NCBI GenBank assembly: GCA_016169945.1
Contig: JADLSH010000387.1
Span: forward strand, 1,240,001-1,304,000
Source of the DNA: Trachythela sp. YZ-2020
Lineage: Eukaryota > Cnidaria > Anthozoa > Malacalcyonacea > Clavulariidae
Direction: 5' to 3'
Length of the DNA stretch: 64,000 nucleotides
Shown: in pieces, positions 1 to 12,759 of the stretch
How positions within the stretch are numbered: position 1 is the stretch's first letter
Layout: every line of letters begins with the position of its first letter
The notes under the pieces: generated by a model
Told to the model about the DNA's origin: nothing
Databases searched by the model: none
Seen by the model: the letters and a program-made list of their open reading frames with translations, nothing else
Translations under genes and position numbers: made by a program

Positions 1-1370
1 AAGTTTGAAGGTACAAAGTTTAGTAAATCGAGCTAAAGAATTTGACAACAGGCTAACACCTCATCTCCATTATCTTGTCTTCTTTTCATCTTTCCTTCAG
101 TTCCTTAGTGTAGCTCTGACAATTCACTCTTTTTTGCCAGCCTGAAAGACAGACGATAGTAACAAAAAATTAGAAAGTAGCAAAACTCCGCGAATATAAG
201 CCCTAGGTTAAAATCGTTCACGTCAAGCATTTTGAATGGTCAGAAATATTATTTGACGGTGAGCAAAGAGTTCAGAAATACTCTAGCAACAGCATAACTA
301 TTTATAAATTAATTCTTTCGCCAACTTTCTTATTTGTCTTATCTTCTTCATAAAACTTGTCGAAGCTTTGTAAATACGTTTGCTACAGATAGGAAAGCAC
401 GCGTACAAGAAAAATTTGGAAACAAAATGTTGTGTGGCAAATTCATAAGAGGATTTAGTATTCTTTGCTTGCTCCCGTAACTGTCATTGCCTTTGAAGTT
501 GACCACCTTGTGCTGTATAAAATATAGCACTCCGGATTGATGTTTTAGGGCCTTGCAACAAGATATTTTACAACAACCTGCTGGAAGCCTCCTAAATATC
601 CAACAACCCCCCGTTTATCTACTACCAAAATTTAAAAGGAGCATTGAATAGTGCTGGAAAACCCAACATGTAAGCTGACAGCCCCAATTTGAAGGTGGGG
701 ATGGGAGAGGGGCTTGGGGGCATAGAATTTTGGAGGGGCCAATCAAAGGCAGTGAAGGCAGTGTAGTTGATGGCCTTATATTAGGATGGATATTTTCTTC
801 ATAACCACAAAACTGGGTTTGTTACTATAAACAGGAAAGCACAATAATTATTTATCTCTATTATCTAACATAAACAATGTTAAGAATGTTCAGAACAAAC
901 CTCTTCTCTGAACATACATATTATTAGTGCAATAGTTTGCCTACTGTATTTGCAGACAAGTTACACAGTCAATTATAACTATATAGCCAAATTATGACTT
1001 CCAGCACTTTTACAAAATTGAAATTGCATTTCTTAGACATTAGTTCAGCACTTAAAGTATGTTAATTTTTTAAACTTTGAGAAACCAGTTTTATGGTTAA
1101 ACTGGTTAAGAGTCAGATGGTTTTTTTGTTTTCATTTTAGTCAAAACTGAGCAAAAATGAGTACCACCAAAATTTGAACACAGGTAAAGAATATACCAAA
1201 CGCACCACACCAACCTATGTAGGCACAAAATGTAAATGCCATGGAATGATCTACTGAACTACAACTGTTCAATAATTGTTTCAGTAGGAAATTGAAATCA
1301 TTTTGTCCATTGTTGGATCTCTTTAGTCTTTACTGTTATACAAATTTGCTCTGTCAGTCTCTGTGAGACT
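1..1370. other. Intergenic, no gene seen
   Basis: AT-rich sequence with only short chance reading frames on both strands. I see no splice-bounded exon, RNA gene or clear repeat. A short G-rich patch lies near 690-740. Confidence 0.5.
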
Positions 1371-2753
1371 TAGGGGGTGTTCATATCAGTTGAGCTGCCC
1401 AGCTCACTTTGTTGGGTCAGTTTGCCATTTGCTTCATGTACATAAGGCAGACTAGCCCGGCAAGTGCTCGAAAGAAACTCTGGTGCTATTTTGACAGGAA
1501 CATGAGATTTGTGTTTGTAAAATGCTGTTTTTGTCATCAGCAGTTTTTGTTAAGTCCTTACTTGTTCACACATTTTAGATGGTTTCTAGGCAGAATAAAG
1601 CATGCACTGTAACACAGTTTGCTGGGCTGACCCACTTAATGCATTCTTATGAGCCTGGGAAGCTGGGATCTTGCCCGATTTTGATTTGGTAGTAGCCAGC
1701 TAAACTGGAGCTGGATTCTGGTTAATGGGCTTCTCCAGAATTTTTCATTGTTTTCTGTATGTTTCCACTATAGTGTGTGCCCATGATGCTGTGAGATAAG
1801 GGCACATGGGAATTTAGAACTCCCAGGCACAGATAACTTTGGGGCTAGCTATTTCCACATTCTCAAATATCTTATCTTTCATGTGTTTAGAAGATTTTGT
1901 TTATATCTCCTCAGTCTAATCCTTAAATACGCATTCTCAACATGCACCAATCTGCATAAGATACTGTAGAGGTCCGGGGCAGCTGATATCACAGCATTTT
2001 GAAATCTAGGAGTCTCAGGAATGGCAAATTCCTGCATTCTGAATTTCTGAGCACTGTAACACAGTTTGCCAGGCTGAATATATAAGCATATGAATTCATT
2101 TCTATTTGGGGCCAGTGGGGGCCCAAAAGTGTTGCAACCAAACTGGGCTGGCCTGGAAATAGTGATAGATTTGTGCCTGTTCTTTCATTGTTGTTTTGAT
2201 TCTGTTCACATATGTAACATGACGATTCATATAGACTTGACTCCAGTCTCTACCATTGTTTTCTGTATTGATCCCAACTGTAGTGTAATAAACGCTTAGC
2301 AGGTGTGCTCAGCGAGAAAGAGAGACTTGTCAACTTTGGAAAATCTCGGTTCAAAACTGAACCGAAACGGCTAGACTTGCTCCAAGTCTTTCTTTCATTG
2401 TCTTTCTGTATCGATCTACTACAGTGTAAATAACACGAGTTGTATTATAGTGAATCGATAGACAAAGAAAGAAAAACTTGGAGCAAGTCTAGCTGTTTTG
2501 GTTCAGTTTTGAACCGAGATTTTCCGAAGTTGACAAGTCTCTCTTTCTCGCTGCGCCACCCCTCGCTACGTCATGTTATTTACACTATAGTGGATCAATA
2601 CAGAAAAACAATGAAAGAGAGACTTGGAGCAAGTCTGGGTTCATATGTGAATGGAATCTCAAAAACATATAAAAGCAATATGAGGCAGGATCTCGTCACT
2701 CACTAGCAAGCCCTTTTTCCCGGGGCCAGCCCGGCTCATATGAACAGCCTCTT
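1371..2753. repeat. TIR element, about 1.4 kb, non-autonomous
   Basis: The left end reads GGTGTTCATATCAGTTGAGC and the right end, on the opposite strand, reads GCTGTTCATATGAGCCGGGC, so the termini are imperfect inverted repeats. Inside, a phrase containing CACTGTAACACAGTTTGC occurs near 1604 and again near 2053. No transposase frame is visible. A separate large palindrome sits inside it (2312-2551). The superfamily is not assigned. Confidence 0.55.
2312..2551. repeat. Large imperfect palindrome nested in TIR element
   Basis: Arms of roughly 100 bases, starting GCGAGAAAGAGAGACTTGTC on the left and mirrored at the right by GACAAGTCTCTCTTTCTCGC, flank a short centre near 2410-2447. The arms differ by a few substitutions and indels. 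It would form a long hairpin when single-stranded. Confidence 0.7.
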
Positions 2754-2802
2754 ATAATCTACATTGCATTATTAAAGGGTATGTAAATAACGTGTCTATT
2801 CT

Positions 2803-3217
2803 CCAGACGTGTGCAATCAATGGTAATCGATGATCGGAAAACCAATCGAACAATCAATACAATTTATTGATTTATATAGATTTTTGACAATCAACAACCA
2901 ATTGATAATAACAATTTTTTTGGTGAAATCGTCATCGATTGTTATTGACACTCCGATAAAAACATTTGAGCATATAGCATCTAAAACTACTTATATTTTA
3001 TTCATTAAAGGCAAAACTAACAAATCTTTTATATTGAATCTATCAATTAGTATTGAAATCGATGCCAATCAATGATCGATTAGTATTGAAAATCGATACC
3101 AATCGATAATCACAAACATCAGGGTCATCGATTGGTTATTGACTTCCAATATCAATAAATAAATTGCTATTGATTGATATTCATTGGTATCGATTTTCAT
3201 CGATTGCACACGCCTGG
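2803..3217. repeat. AT-rich TIR element with ATCGATTG motifs
   Basis: The ends match as inverted repeats (left CCAGACGTGTGCAATC, right GATTGCACACGCCTGG). The body is dense in ATCGATTG/CAATCGAT variants. A related ATCGATTG-rich stretch lies at about 31060-31215, next to GEN1 exon 1. The 75-81 aa frames here are products of the repeat composition. Confidence 0.6.
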
Positions 3218-3420
3218 TTATTCTTGACGGATTTTTAATTGAAATTCACATACACAAACACGTCTAACTGCTCATACTTATTCTTTGTTTATGGAATAAC
3301 ATTCTACACATAAAAGCCCAGGGCAAATGATGAGTCTTTGGCTAAATTTAGAGAGCTCAGAGAGGCAAGTACAGAGCAACGAAACATCAAACAGCTAAAT
3401 ATATATGAAAGACAGTAATA

Positions 3421-3657
3421 AAGCCCGGTCACACGAGTGAGATAAGCACAAGCATAAGGAAAGACAAAAGGTAAAACAAAGGGATGCTGCGAAGTGTGCA
3501 ACATAAACGTCGACATAAGCACAAGCCTCTAAGCATAAGCTCCGGAACAAAAACATTTCAAAAGAAAAATCTTTCCGCTTTGTCTTTTTAAGCCGTAGGG
3601 GGAAAGTTTTCTTTTGTATTCTTGCTTTATGCTTATCTCACTCGTGTGAACCAGGCT
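3421..3657. repeat. MITE with long TIRs
   Basis: The left end (CACACGAGTGAGATAAGC) and right end (GCTTATCTCACTCGTGTG) are inverted repeats extending over some 35 bases with mismatches. There is no coding capacity. A related element with the same AAGCCTGGTT-type terminus lies near 56516-56742. Confidence 0.7.
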
Positions 3658-4084
3658 TATGTTCACACCAGTATACCTGTTTGTAAACTGCTGTACAACG
3701 CTACAACAATTTTAATATTATTTTATATATTTGTACTATTTTAATGAAATAGAGATCAAAAACTCTAACCTTGTAGATCTTATAGGTCTTCTGTTACATC
3801 AACAACACAGCCATTTTCGTTATCATCCTGCCTCTTCGAACAATACTGGCAAATTGTTTTCATAAAATTTAACTAATAATGCTGCAAAATGCTGCAGAGT
3901 GCAGGCGAGTCAATTAGTCAAAACAATGTCACGTGAAATGGTTGCAAAACAGAGGTTGCAAAATAAATACTAAAATACACGCGAGTGTTTTCGCCCCAAA
4001 TGTTTTTCTCTTTTTTCACTCACAGTACTTTACATTATTATTCGCTTAGAAAATTAAAGTTTGTTAAATGACCTTTGTTTGATC

Positions 4085-4880
4085 AGAGAACAACACGTGC
4101 ATGTATACCGCGTGACATGGAAGCTTTGCAATTTTTAGGAAGGCTGGTTATCCTTGCACGTTCTCGGTCTTCTCGTTATGAAGGAGATCAAAACAAACAA
4201 AACTAACAATCAATAGAAACTTATTTATCTTATATATCTGTTCCTGGTGTTCATAATAAAATGCATGGGCTGAATATTAACATGTGTGTAACGTGTTTAC
4301 CGAGAATAATCACACAATGAGTCAACGTTATATGACTTTTATTTGTAAGAACAGTGAACATTACAAGACGAAGACTGAATCAGAAGACCTCCTGTCTACG
4401 GAGTATGTTATTCTTTTATATCATTGTGGTAAGCGCCACATGTGATCCGCTGTGGTTGCCCACCAACTACGTATCAAGCTGGAAAACGATGATAAGATAC
4501 TATCTATGTTTACAAAGCTGGAACACCATGATACAGATACTATCTAATATCTATGTTTACAAAGCTGATCAAATAGTATAAACCACAAAGAATGCGGTTT
4601 CTCTAGGTTAAGGGATTTCCTATTCTAATTTACATTAAATGCGCAGAAACCGCGTAGATTATATTAAACTAATATCGGTACATGTGCATTCGTATACCGC
4701 GTGATTAAACCCCATGGAAGCATTTTTCCCAGTCAATTTTTAGGAAGGCTGCTTATCCTTGTCGTTCTCGTTATGAAGGAGATCAAAACTAACAATCAAT
4801 AGAAACTTATATATCTATTCCTGGTGCTCATAATAAAATGCATGGGCTGAATATTAACATGTGCATTCATGTGACTACTC
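4085..4880. repeat. Short direct duplication (two diverged copies)
   Basis: About 4085-4290 and 4680-4870 are diverged direct copies. Shared phrases include TATACCGCGTGA, TTTTTAGGAAGGCTG, CGTTATGAAGGAGATCAAAA and AAAATGCATGGGCTGAATAT. The second copy carries small insertions. No gene is recognisable; the small frames here are not supported. Confidence 0.6.
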
Positions 4881-5185
4881 ACCTCCAGTTATTAAAAACA
4901 GCATTGACACTGCATGCTCAGATTGAACCTCCACTCATTAAGCTAGCGCAAACTGAGTGCTCTATTTACTGCTTTGACTACGCCGGAATTTCCAACACTA
5001 AGTATAATGAAGTAAATAGATAACAGAGGAAGTGACTGCTGTTTGCGACGTGAATCAATGCACGAACGCTTTTCTCAAAGCCAAAGCGAGGCCGAAGGTC
5101 CTCAAAATTCTCTTTTTCCCGATAGACAATGAAAACAGCCAATTTTTGTTTATTACAGTGTTTTATAGTGTTCAACATATTTTAA

Positions 5186-5928
5186 GGGACTGATCGTTTA
5201 TTACGTCTCACCGGGGGGCGGTGGTTTTTTAGAAAAGGAAGTCAATAAAATGTGCACCCTCCCACAATTTTTTCTAGTGAAAAAAATACCCCCTTGTTTA
5301 ACTGTATAAATAAAATAATACCCCCCCCCCCAATTTAATATTGCACACTTGTCATTAAATGAGGCCGGTTAAAGAACTGGGTACTAGTCTGGATCTGTCT
5401 GACAATATGACGGCCGTTTTTAAGTTTAGATATAGGTAATGGAACCATAATGGTGGTGTATCAAATATGAGTGTTACAACAGTCCCTGAGTAAGCTGCGA
5501 AATTGTAAAAAGTAAGTGTGAAATATGATCATGTATTGGCCACGTGTTGGTCGCAAAAAAATATTATTATCATATTATATTGTATTATTATTATCATGGT
5601 TTAGTTTGAGCCCGCTAGAATCATTAGGTTCAGCGGAGTAATGGAAAACTAGATTCCAGTCTTTTACATGCTAAAGTTGCACACAGCCTTATATATTGTT
5701 GACTCTAGATCGATAATAACTCACGTACAGTTAAATTTCTTTCCAGAAATAACATATTTCTTCAATGTTAAAATAGTAAAGATTTCTTATCTCATATCAA
5801 TTTAATGTCACTTGCCTGGTTTGCAATTCAAAATTTAAACTTCCCCCCCCCAAATAAGCATATTTCAAAATCCCCCCCTCAAAAGCCACCGCCCCTCCCT
5901 GAGATCGACGTAATAAACGATCAGTCCC
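5186..5928. mobile_element. GGGACTG-family MITE, 3-bp TSD TAA
   Basis: It begins GGGACTGATCGTTTATTACG and ends with the reverse complement of that stretch. It is flanked by TAA on both sides (5183-5185 and 5929-5931). TIR sequence and 3-bp TSD match the elements at 18357-18964 and 59612-60246. The interior is C-rich near both ends (CCCCCCCCC runs) with no transposase. The 3-bp T-N-A-like TSD is reminiscent of PIF/Harbinger; that assignment is inference. Confidence 0.8.
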
Positions 5929-5931
5929 TAA

Positions 5932-6749
5932 GATCAAGATAAATCTGGTTTTGGATAGCACGTCCAAGACATTCATAAACTGGTATATAAACCGTTGTTT
6001 GAAGTTTACACGCGCCACTCATGACTCAATCTGAAAATGATGAAAACACTTCTCGACGTTTCAAGCAAAGGTCCTTCGTCAGTAGAGATGTCATATGTTA
6101 CAACCCTGGAATGAAAAATTGATTAAAATACTACTGATGAAATAATTAAAACAGGTGTACTTCAGTCTAATAATGTGGAAGTGCATGTTTATAATATTTT
6201 CAGGTAGGTCAAACGTCAGAATGCCGAGGAAATTTTTAGGCTCATCTGCTATCATACGGAAGCAAAGGTCTTAACTCTTTTGTACCTGTCCTTTACCTTT
6301 GTTAACTAGGTCATACCGAGGGGCAAATCACTGATTTCAATCTCGTACATTTCTTCGGAGTGATTTGCCGCTCGGGTAATACCTGCATGTAGTTTTGAAA
6401 TTTAAGGTTAACCCAGTCCCTGTCCTGAATAATTACCGAGCTGCCCTAACCCTTTATCTAATAAGTAATATAGAAACAAGTAAACAACCCTAACATGATC
6501 GTACTCTTGATTTTACCTCAACTCCAAACCTAACCACAACTACCACAGATCCATTAGGACATTAGGTAATCAGTTAACTACTGTAGCTATAGTGATTATA
6601 TTATTACTACCGTTGAGCAGTCTGTTGAGATTTCCTCATAAATACATATTTAAAACATGGGGGGGCCAAAAAAACTTGTCTTTTCCTAGCTGTCCATCTC
6701 ACCCCGGTATTATACAGCTCAGCACGTGATCTCACCGCTCAAAATACTT
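5932..6749. other. Intergenic, degenerate telomere-like CCTAA patches
   Basis: No gene is seen. Around 6405-6545 there are scattered CCCTAACCC-type fragments, weaker than the tracts at 35473 and 61950. A motif near 6050-6080 (CGACGTTTCAAGCAAAGGTC) resembles the arms of the palindromes at 33048 and 51470. Confidence 0.4.
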
Positions 6750-7222
6750 TATTATATAAGTATAGAGATTTCCGTGCAGTAGATGGGTGAAATAAAAATC
6801 GTATCCTCACGGAGGACGATCTTTTTCACATGTGAAATTTATCGTATCAACGTTTTGATTGGTCGTACGATTTTTCTCACATGTGGTGAATTGTCGTATC
6901 AGCGTTTTGATTGGCTAGTGTTTTCGCGCTCATAGCTGTAAACATGACTTCCAGTTTTAGCGAAATCACGGAAGTGAGAGTTTTACTACGTTTTTCGCTA
7001 ATAAAGTGACTATATTACCATCAAGGTCTCAAGGAAAACACTCAAGGCTAAAAATACTTAAGATAGACGTCTTTGATCGGAATTTCAGGAAGAAAATGAA
7101 GAAATAAGCGGTAAGAAATCTGTTTTTGAAGCTAGATACATTTCGCTTGCGAGTTGTTCGCTGTGTCTGTGAGTCTGTCTGTGTCACATTACTGACATAA
7201 TTATCTATATACTTATATAATA
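6750..7222. repeat. TIR element with TATTATATAAG ends
   Basis: The left end TATTATATAAGTATAGAGA is mirrored at the right by TATACTTATATAATA. The interior has a repeated phrase, TCACATGTG followed by CGTATCA-GCGTTTTGATTGG, in two tandem versions. A related copy in the opposite orientation ends at about 39695 and shares the same ATAAG-C/T-ATAG and TTTCCGTGCA phrases. Confidence 0.55.
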
Positions 7223-9400
7223 AACAAATTACTTAATGGTTGGTTCGCCGGTAAATAAAAATCGTACGCACTCACCAACCATTAAGTAATCTATATTTAT
7301 AATTGCTCATTAGAGGACTGGACCCTGGTGCATTGTTCTTAAATAAAGATGCGGTACAGTCCGTTCTGCGCATACGTACATTGGAGTCTCTAGCTCGTGA
7401 TACAAACAGTTTAACTATGTTCTATGTTCTATGTTCTTGCAAAGCCTGATCATGCTACCTTAGTACCTTGATAATTTATTTTACTCTGGAAGCAGGAAAA
7501 TACATATAGTTTTGTCTATCACCTCCCAGTGATAGACAAATTCGATTGGATGAAACAGAATTGATAAATCTCGTATTTTTGGTGCGCTCCACAGGTATAC
7601 AACTTCAGAATGACGCTCATTGGCTACCACAGCTCCAAAATGATACGACTTGTTTCGCGGCATTTATTCAAAATGGCGTCAAACAACCTCAGTGTTGAAA
7701 TCTAATTTCTGACGAAGAATTAGCACAGAAAAGACAAGATTTGCTTAACAAAAACACCATAAAAATAATGTGAATTACTGTGAGGTGATAGACAAAATCA
7801 CTGTGAATCACGTTGGGAATCGAATGTGATGATTTTGATGCTTTGTATCCAAACCTTATTCTTTCACCAGGCGACTTTTGGAAAATCTTTGTTGGCTAGA
7901 TCACCTGTTCTGAATGGCCGATGCACTAGCTATTGTTATTAGTAGAAAACAACTAAATTGAACAGCGGTCTTTGCATGCAGTCTTGCAGAGCATAACTGA
8001 AAACTGTTTTCTCACATGCATACTTATCCTTAGGCAGGCACTGGTTGCATGCACGAGACCGGCGGGACGAACTAAGAGAGAAACGAGATTCTACACTGCG
8101 TGAATATCTGAGACCGGATCGAAAATCATTTTACTAGTTAAGTGCAAGTATCTCGAAAATACCATTCACAATCCTGAATCCCACCCTAATTCAAAACCTT
8201 GGTCTAATAATCAAACCTAAATACCAACCTTATTGGTTTTATACCAACCTTATAGGTCAAAACTTATATCAAAGTTAGGATTAAAGATTAGATTTTAGAT
8301 TATTCATTATTATTGTCTACCACCTGTATAAATAGATTTCAGCTAACATTTCACTTACAATTGTCGAAAAAATACTTAGGTAACTCCAAAGAGTTCCAAA
8401 GACTTTTAGATAAAGCTACGCTGTAGATGAATTCCATCCCCCCCCCTAAATATACTCTATTTCATTTAGTTAAAGTTAACTTTGGTGATCAACTTTTAAT
8501 TGAAGAAATTTACAACTTCTTAATTTACACTTTTTGCTATCAATGCGGGAAACTGCAAACACCTGCTGCATACAATATTGAGTCGAAGACGAAGTAAGCC
8601 CGATTGATTTTTGTGTCACAGACGTTAATACATAAAAACCGGTATTAATAATGTTTCATTTTTCGTTGGGCTTCGACTGTATTCATTTTCATTACCATTC
8701 ATAGTTTGAATGCACATGAGGAACGACTGTTTCACCTGCAGGTCGGAAAAAGTTAGTTGTTGTAATTAATATCCTAAACGTGCATGGCCGTGGCCGTGGG
8801 TGCGTATCAGTTGCCGTGAGTTGTGTCTCAATCTGTTTAGATACTGTCGACAGTATTATGATTTATGGTGACATTGGAACTAATAGTAATAATAATTAAA
8901 ACAATCAACATGAAAGAAATTTCTTCAGCATATTTTCATTAAATATAGGACATGCACTTGTATATGCATGGCTTCCCCCATGCCCAGAATTATCTAAATT
9001 ACATTCTTCCGTTTTTAAAACTTAATTTTCAATTTTCACCTATACAAAAGAAGTAAAGGCCTTACTTGGCCTTACCTTTTTTTTCTTGACAGCAATAACT
9101 AGACAATATTTGAGGAAGCACGTACTAATAATATCTTCGGCTTCGCGTGTGTGTTAAAAGTTCGGTTTTTAAGTGTTCACATTTAAATTTATATATACTA
9201 TTCGAATATATAACCGGAAATGAAAGGAGCTATAGCTAGGAACTTTCAATTGGTTTAGTAATATTGGAAAGTCCCTGAAGGGACAGGCAAATTTGCAAAT
9301 TAAGGAAATTGCAAATCAATTAAAGAGGTAAGCTTTACTGACATTAGCTGGAAAACATTTAATTTGAAATTAGTAAATACGTTTTCAATAAACAAAACTT
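7223..9400. other. Intergenic, no gene seen
   Basis: I see only short chance frames. The segment 8160-8280 contains degraded CCTAA/CCTTA-type repeats. The segment 8620-9400 probably includes the 5' flank of the GPCR gene, because similarity to the second copy appears from about 9420. Confidence 0.4.
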
Positions 9401-9767
9401 TGAATAAGAGAGGAAAATGTGACATGTATACATGCCACATTCGGGATGCCAAATTTATGGCTTTCACCGTTTGGTTAATGACAAACGAGATGTTTCATTA
9501 CCTTTATGAGTACACAATCGGTATGAAGTCAATACTGTAATGATTTTATAATATTGGCCGTTGCATGTGCCGTTTATATCCAGGTCTTCAAAGTTAAACT
9601 TTTAGTAACAGGCAAGTCCAGGAACAACCACAAAGTTCCAGTTAACTTTGAACTTTGCATTTATTATAAAGTACGCAAAATTGTTTTCCCTGCAAGTAAA
9701 GTAATAATCATTGTGGACCAAACTCCGGTCGTCACAATTATCAAAGGTTTTTTATCTCTTTACTCTA

Positions 9768-10745
9768 ATGGATCAAAGAAATTTCACGACATCTACGCCA
9801 ACTGAAGCAGTCTTTAAACAATGTTATTCTAATGATATCACAACGTATCTCGCGCAGCCTGTTAAAGGTGATCTTGAGGTGAACAACACAGTCTTGGCAA
9901 TAGTCAACAGTATTCTTTCAATATGTGGATCATTTTCTAACCTATTTGTGATTCTTACATACTGGCGTGCTCGAGATCCGAGTATGAAACGTCTTTCTAA
10001 CATGTTGGTGGTAGCTCTGGCGTACAGTGACATCCTAGTTACTGCTCTGATACAACCCTTATATATATTTAGAAAAGGTTACTATGAAATTTACGGGCAA
10101 CACAATTGTGTTCTCTTTGGTATCCTTAGACTAGGAATTCATTATTGTTGCGGTATATCTGCAATGACCGCCATTTTAGCAACTGTTGAAAGATATATCT
10201 CAATTGCAAGGCCGTATTCTTATCCAGTATTGATAACACGTACTCGACTTAAAGTCATTATTCTCATGTTATGGGTAGCTTATCTTTTCATCATTTGCTC
10301 CAGGGTTTGGTTTTTACCGCTTTTTGTATTAAATATCATCAGTAGTATCATTGCTATCACATTCTTAATTTCTATATCATCAATGTGGAGCCATATTTTC
10401 ATTCTGGCAAAGAGACATAAGAAATCGATAAAAAGACAACTTGCTGGAGTACAAATTATGAAGCAATATAAAGAAACCTATTCAGTCACTTACATTATCT
10501 TGTTATGTATAACGCTGTGTAGCATACCCATATTAATTATGGCAACATACGGATCTTTTTACGAAGTTAATTTCCGCTATCTTTACGTATTTTTGCCTTG
10601 GGCAGAAACACTACTCTTCTTTAATTCGACTGCTAATTCCGCGATTTTTACCTGGCGAGAGAAGAAATTTCGTCGTGCTTTTAAAGAATTGATCAAATTG
10701 AAAGGAAATTCGGTAGCACCTGCTAGCTTGCACGTACTACAGTAA
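9768..10745 (+). CDS. Class A (rhodopsin-like) GPCR, orphan, intronless
   Basis: Seven-helix G-protein-coupled receptor of 325 aa in the plasma membrane; ligand unknown. I chose the Met at 9768 (MDQRNFTT) because the neighbouring paralogue starts at the equivalent MNQRNFTS; an upstream in-frame Met at 9711 is not conserved. Landmarks: NFT and NNT glycosylation sites at residues 5 and 40, Asn57 in TM1, LAYSD with Asp88 in TM2, Cys114 before TM3, ERY at 141-143 in place of DRY, Trp169 in TM4, Pro254 in TM6, and NSAIF near 290 replacing NPxxY. The segment between TM4 and TM5 is very short and has no cysteine, so the usual TM3-ECL2 disulphide appears absent, as in melanocortin/lipid-type receptors. 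A cationic tail follows TM7. Tandem duplicate of 12760-13758. Confidence 0.9.
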   Translation: MDQRNFTTSTPTEAVFKQCYSNDITTYLAQPVKGDLEVNNTVLAIVNSILSICGSFSNLFVILTYWRARDPSMKRLSNMLVVALAYSDILVTALIQPLYIFRKGYYEIYGQHNCVLFGILRLGIHYCCGISAMTAILATVERYISIARPYSYPVLITRTRLKVIILMLWVAYLFIICSRVWFLPLFVLNIISSIIAITFLISISSMWSHIFILAKRHKKSIKRQLAGVQIMKQYKETYSVTYIILLCITLCSIPILIMATYGSFYEVNFRYLYVFLPWAETLLFFNSTANSAIFTWREKKFRRAFKELIKLKGNSVAPASLHVLQ

Positions 10746-12420
10746 TTGCTAGAAACATCGAAATGAACCAACTTAAGAAGTGAAAATATCCGTCGTAGAG
10801 AACAACGAGAATTCCCGAGCTACGAACAAGAATTCCCGTCAATTCACTGAAAAAGGAACAGATATAGTAATACTAGCAAAATGTGAGGATTGTTCGAGAC
10901 AAAAAATAGAAAAAATATCTGAACGTTGGAACGTTCAGAAATTTGAAACAAGTTCAATTGTAGCTATAATCATGCACGCCTGGACTCATTCACATACTTG
11001 TTGTGCAGACAATAACTTAATTAGAGCCACAGCAGCAACAATGTTCTATTAGTTCTAAGAAATAATGACTTGCATAGCTTTTATCTCCTACGCTTGCATT
11101 ATAAATAATTGCCTACGCCATCCATTTAAAATATATTGAATTGTGAAGAACCTGCAGGACTTAATTATTCTTATCTAATCCGATGCCGATGGCGTTCTTA
11201 AGTTTAAGACTTATAATTTCACTACCTGAAAGCACTTTCGGTAAAAAGACAACGTAATCTATCAAGCGTAATATTGTGCTTGCTCCCATTGTGAAGGACA
11301 AATTAATTTCTTTATATTTTGACAATTAAAGAAGAAAAGAAAGGCGAAATATCTATTACTTCGAAGTAGTATATAGTTGGGTGATTGTTCCCTCTCCTCA
11401 TGCAAACCGATTAAACAAATTAAAGGTGGGTGTTACGCCGGTCAAATGCATTTAAAAGTCATCATCGGATATTTGGCTACAGCAATATCAGGACAAAGCA
11501 ATGCCAATTACTTAACAATGCTTAATTTAAATATTCTCGGCTCGTTGTACGAGTGTAACTTTGAATCTCTATCATTGTTCCATAGCCACGTGGATTTCCC
11601 AACAAAAGATTCACTTATTGGGACAATTTGTGATTGGCCAATTAATATAATTATGCAAAAATAATTTTCATTTAGCACAGAACACTAGCTGGTTTAAAAT
11701 GACAATGTCAATGACGTACTCAAAAGCGTTTTAATAGTAACTTCAAAACAAAACCTGCCAAAACACTTCGAAGGAAAGTTTCAAGATTAATGTTGGTCAC
11801 CCATATGTACGCGAGCAATTTTGAAATTTTTATTCATTATAATAATAATAATTGGCTTTATTTCATGAGGATAACACTTTACATGCAGTAGTATTTAAAC
11901 ACTGATAACTTCGTGGCCCTCGCATTAATAAGTTATATCAATAAATTCAATAATGTATTCCGCAAACATTAACTACAAAATGCAAATGACCCCACATAAA
12001 CCATATATGACCCTGACGCGTATAGTCAATAGTTATCCCATGATGTAGAGAGAACGCAGATAACCTCTAGCATAAACTTCCAAAATATCCCTAGATGTAC
12101 ACGAGGAAGCACAAGTTTACGTTTGGATCACTGTGAAAATGCCAGTTTGTGACGCCGACGGCGACGATAAAAACAACGACTAAAACAAAAACAGAAAATG
12201 CTCATTTTAAATCTTCGGCCGCCCTACCGAAATAATAAGCACATTATTGTTATTAATAGCTATACAATGACACTTTTCGTGCGTTGCACTTTTACTGACA
12301 TTATTAGCTGCCAAACATGATTTGAAATTTGCATATTGCAGACATAAACAGTATTTACAATCTTTATATTATTTGAGATTCATTGTCAATACTTACGCTT
12401 TCAATAAACATGACATAACA
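10746..12420. other. 3' flank of GPCR and spacer, no gene seen
   Basis: The 90- and 95-aa frames downstream of the receptor are not kept open in the second copy of the duplication, so I treat them as non-coding. A small ATAATAATAAT microsatellite lies near 11838. Confidence 0.5.
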
Positions 12421-12759
12421 TAATGTTGCCATGTACAGAACATATATTCGGGATGCCAAATTTATCACTGAGCTCCCCCGTTTTGTTAATGATAAAAGGA
12501 GTTGTTTCATTATCTTTATGATACTGAATAGTGACGTAAATACTGTAATACTTTTGCAGGTATTCCGGCTATCTTAACAATCTCGCATTCATGCACAAGC
12601 ACTTTCAGGAAAAGTATAGAATTCCAAAATTCCAGTTAACTTTGAATTTTGCACTTCTTATAAAGAACGCAAAACTATTCGCCGAAGTGAATAAAGTATT
12701 AACAGCTGTGCCTGTGGAACAAATTCTGGTTGTCACAAGCTTTTGCCCCCTTTTATTTA

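Noticed and set aside
10780..11664. Two 90-95 aa frames downstream of the GPCR
   Set aside because: They are not kept open in the second copy of the tandem duplication.
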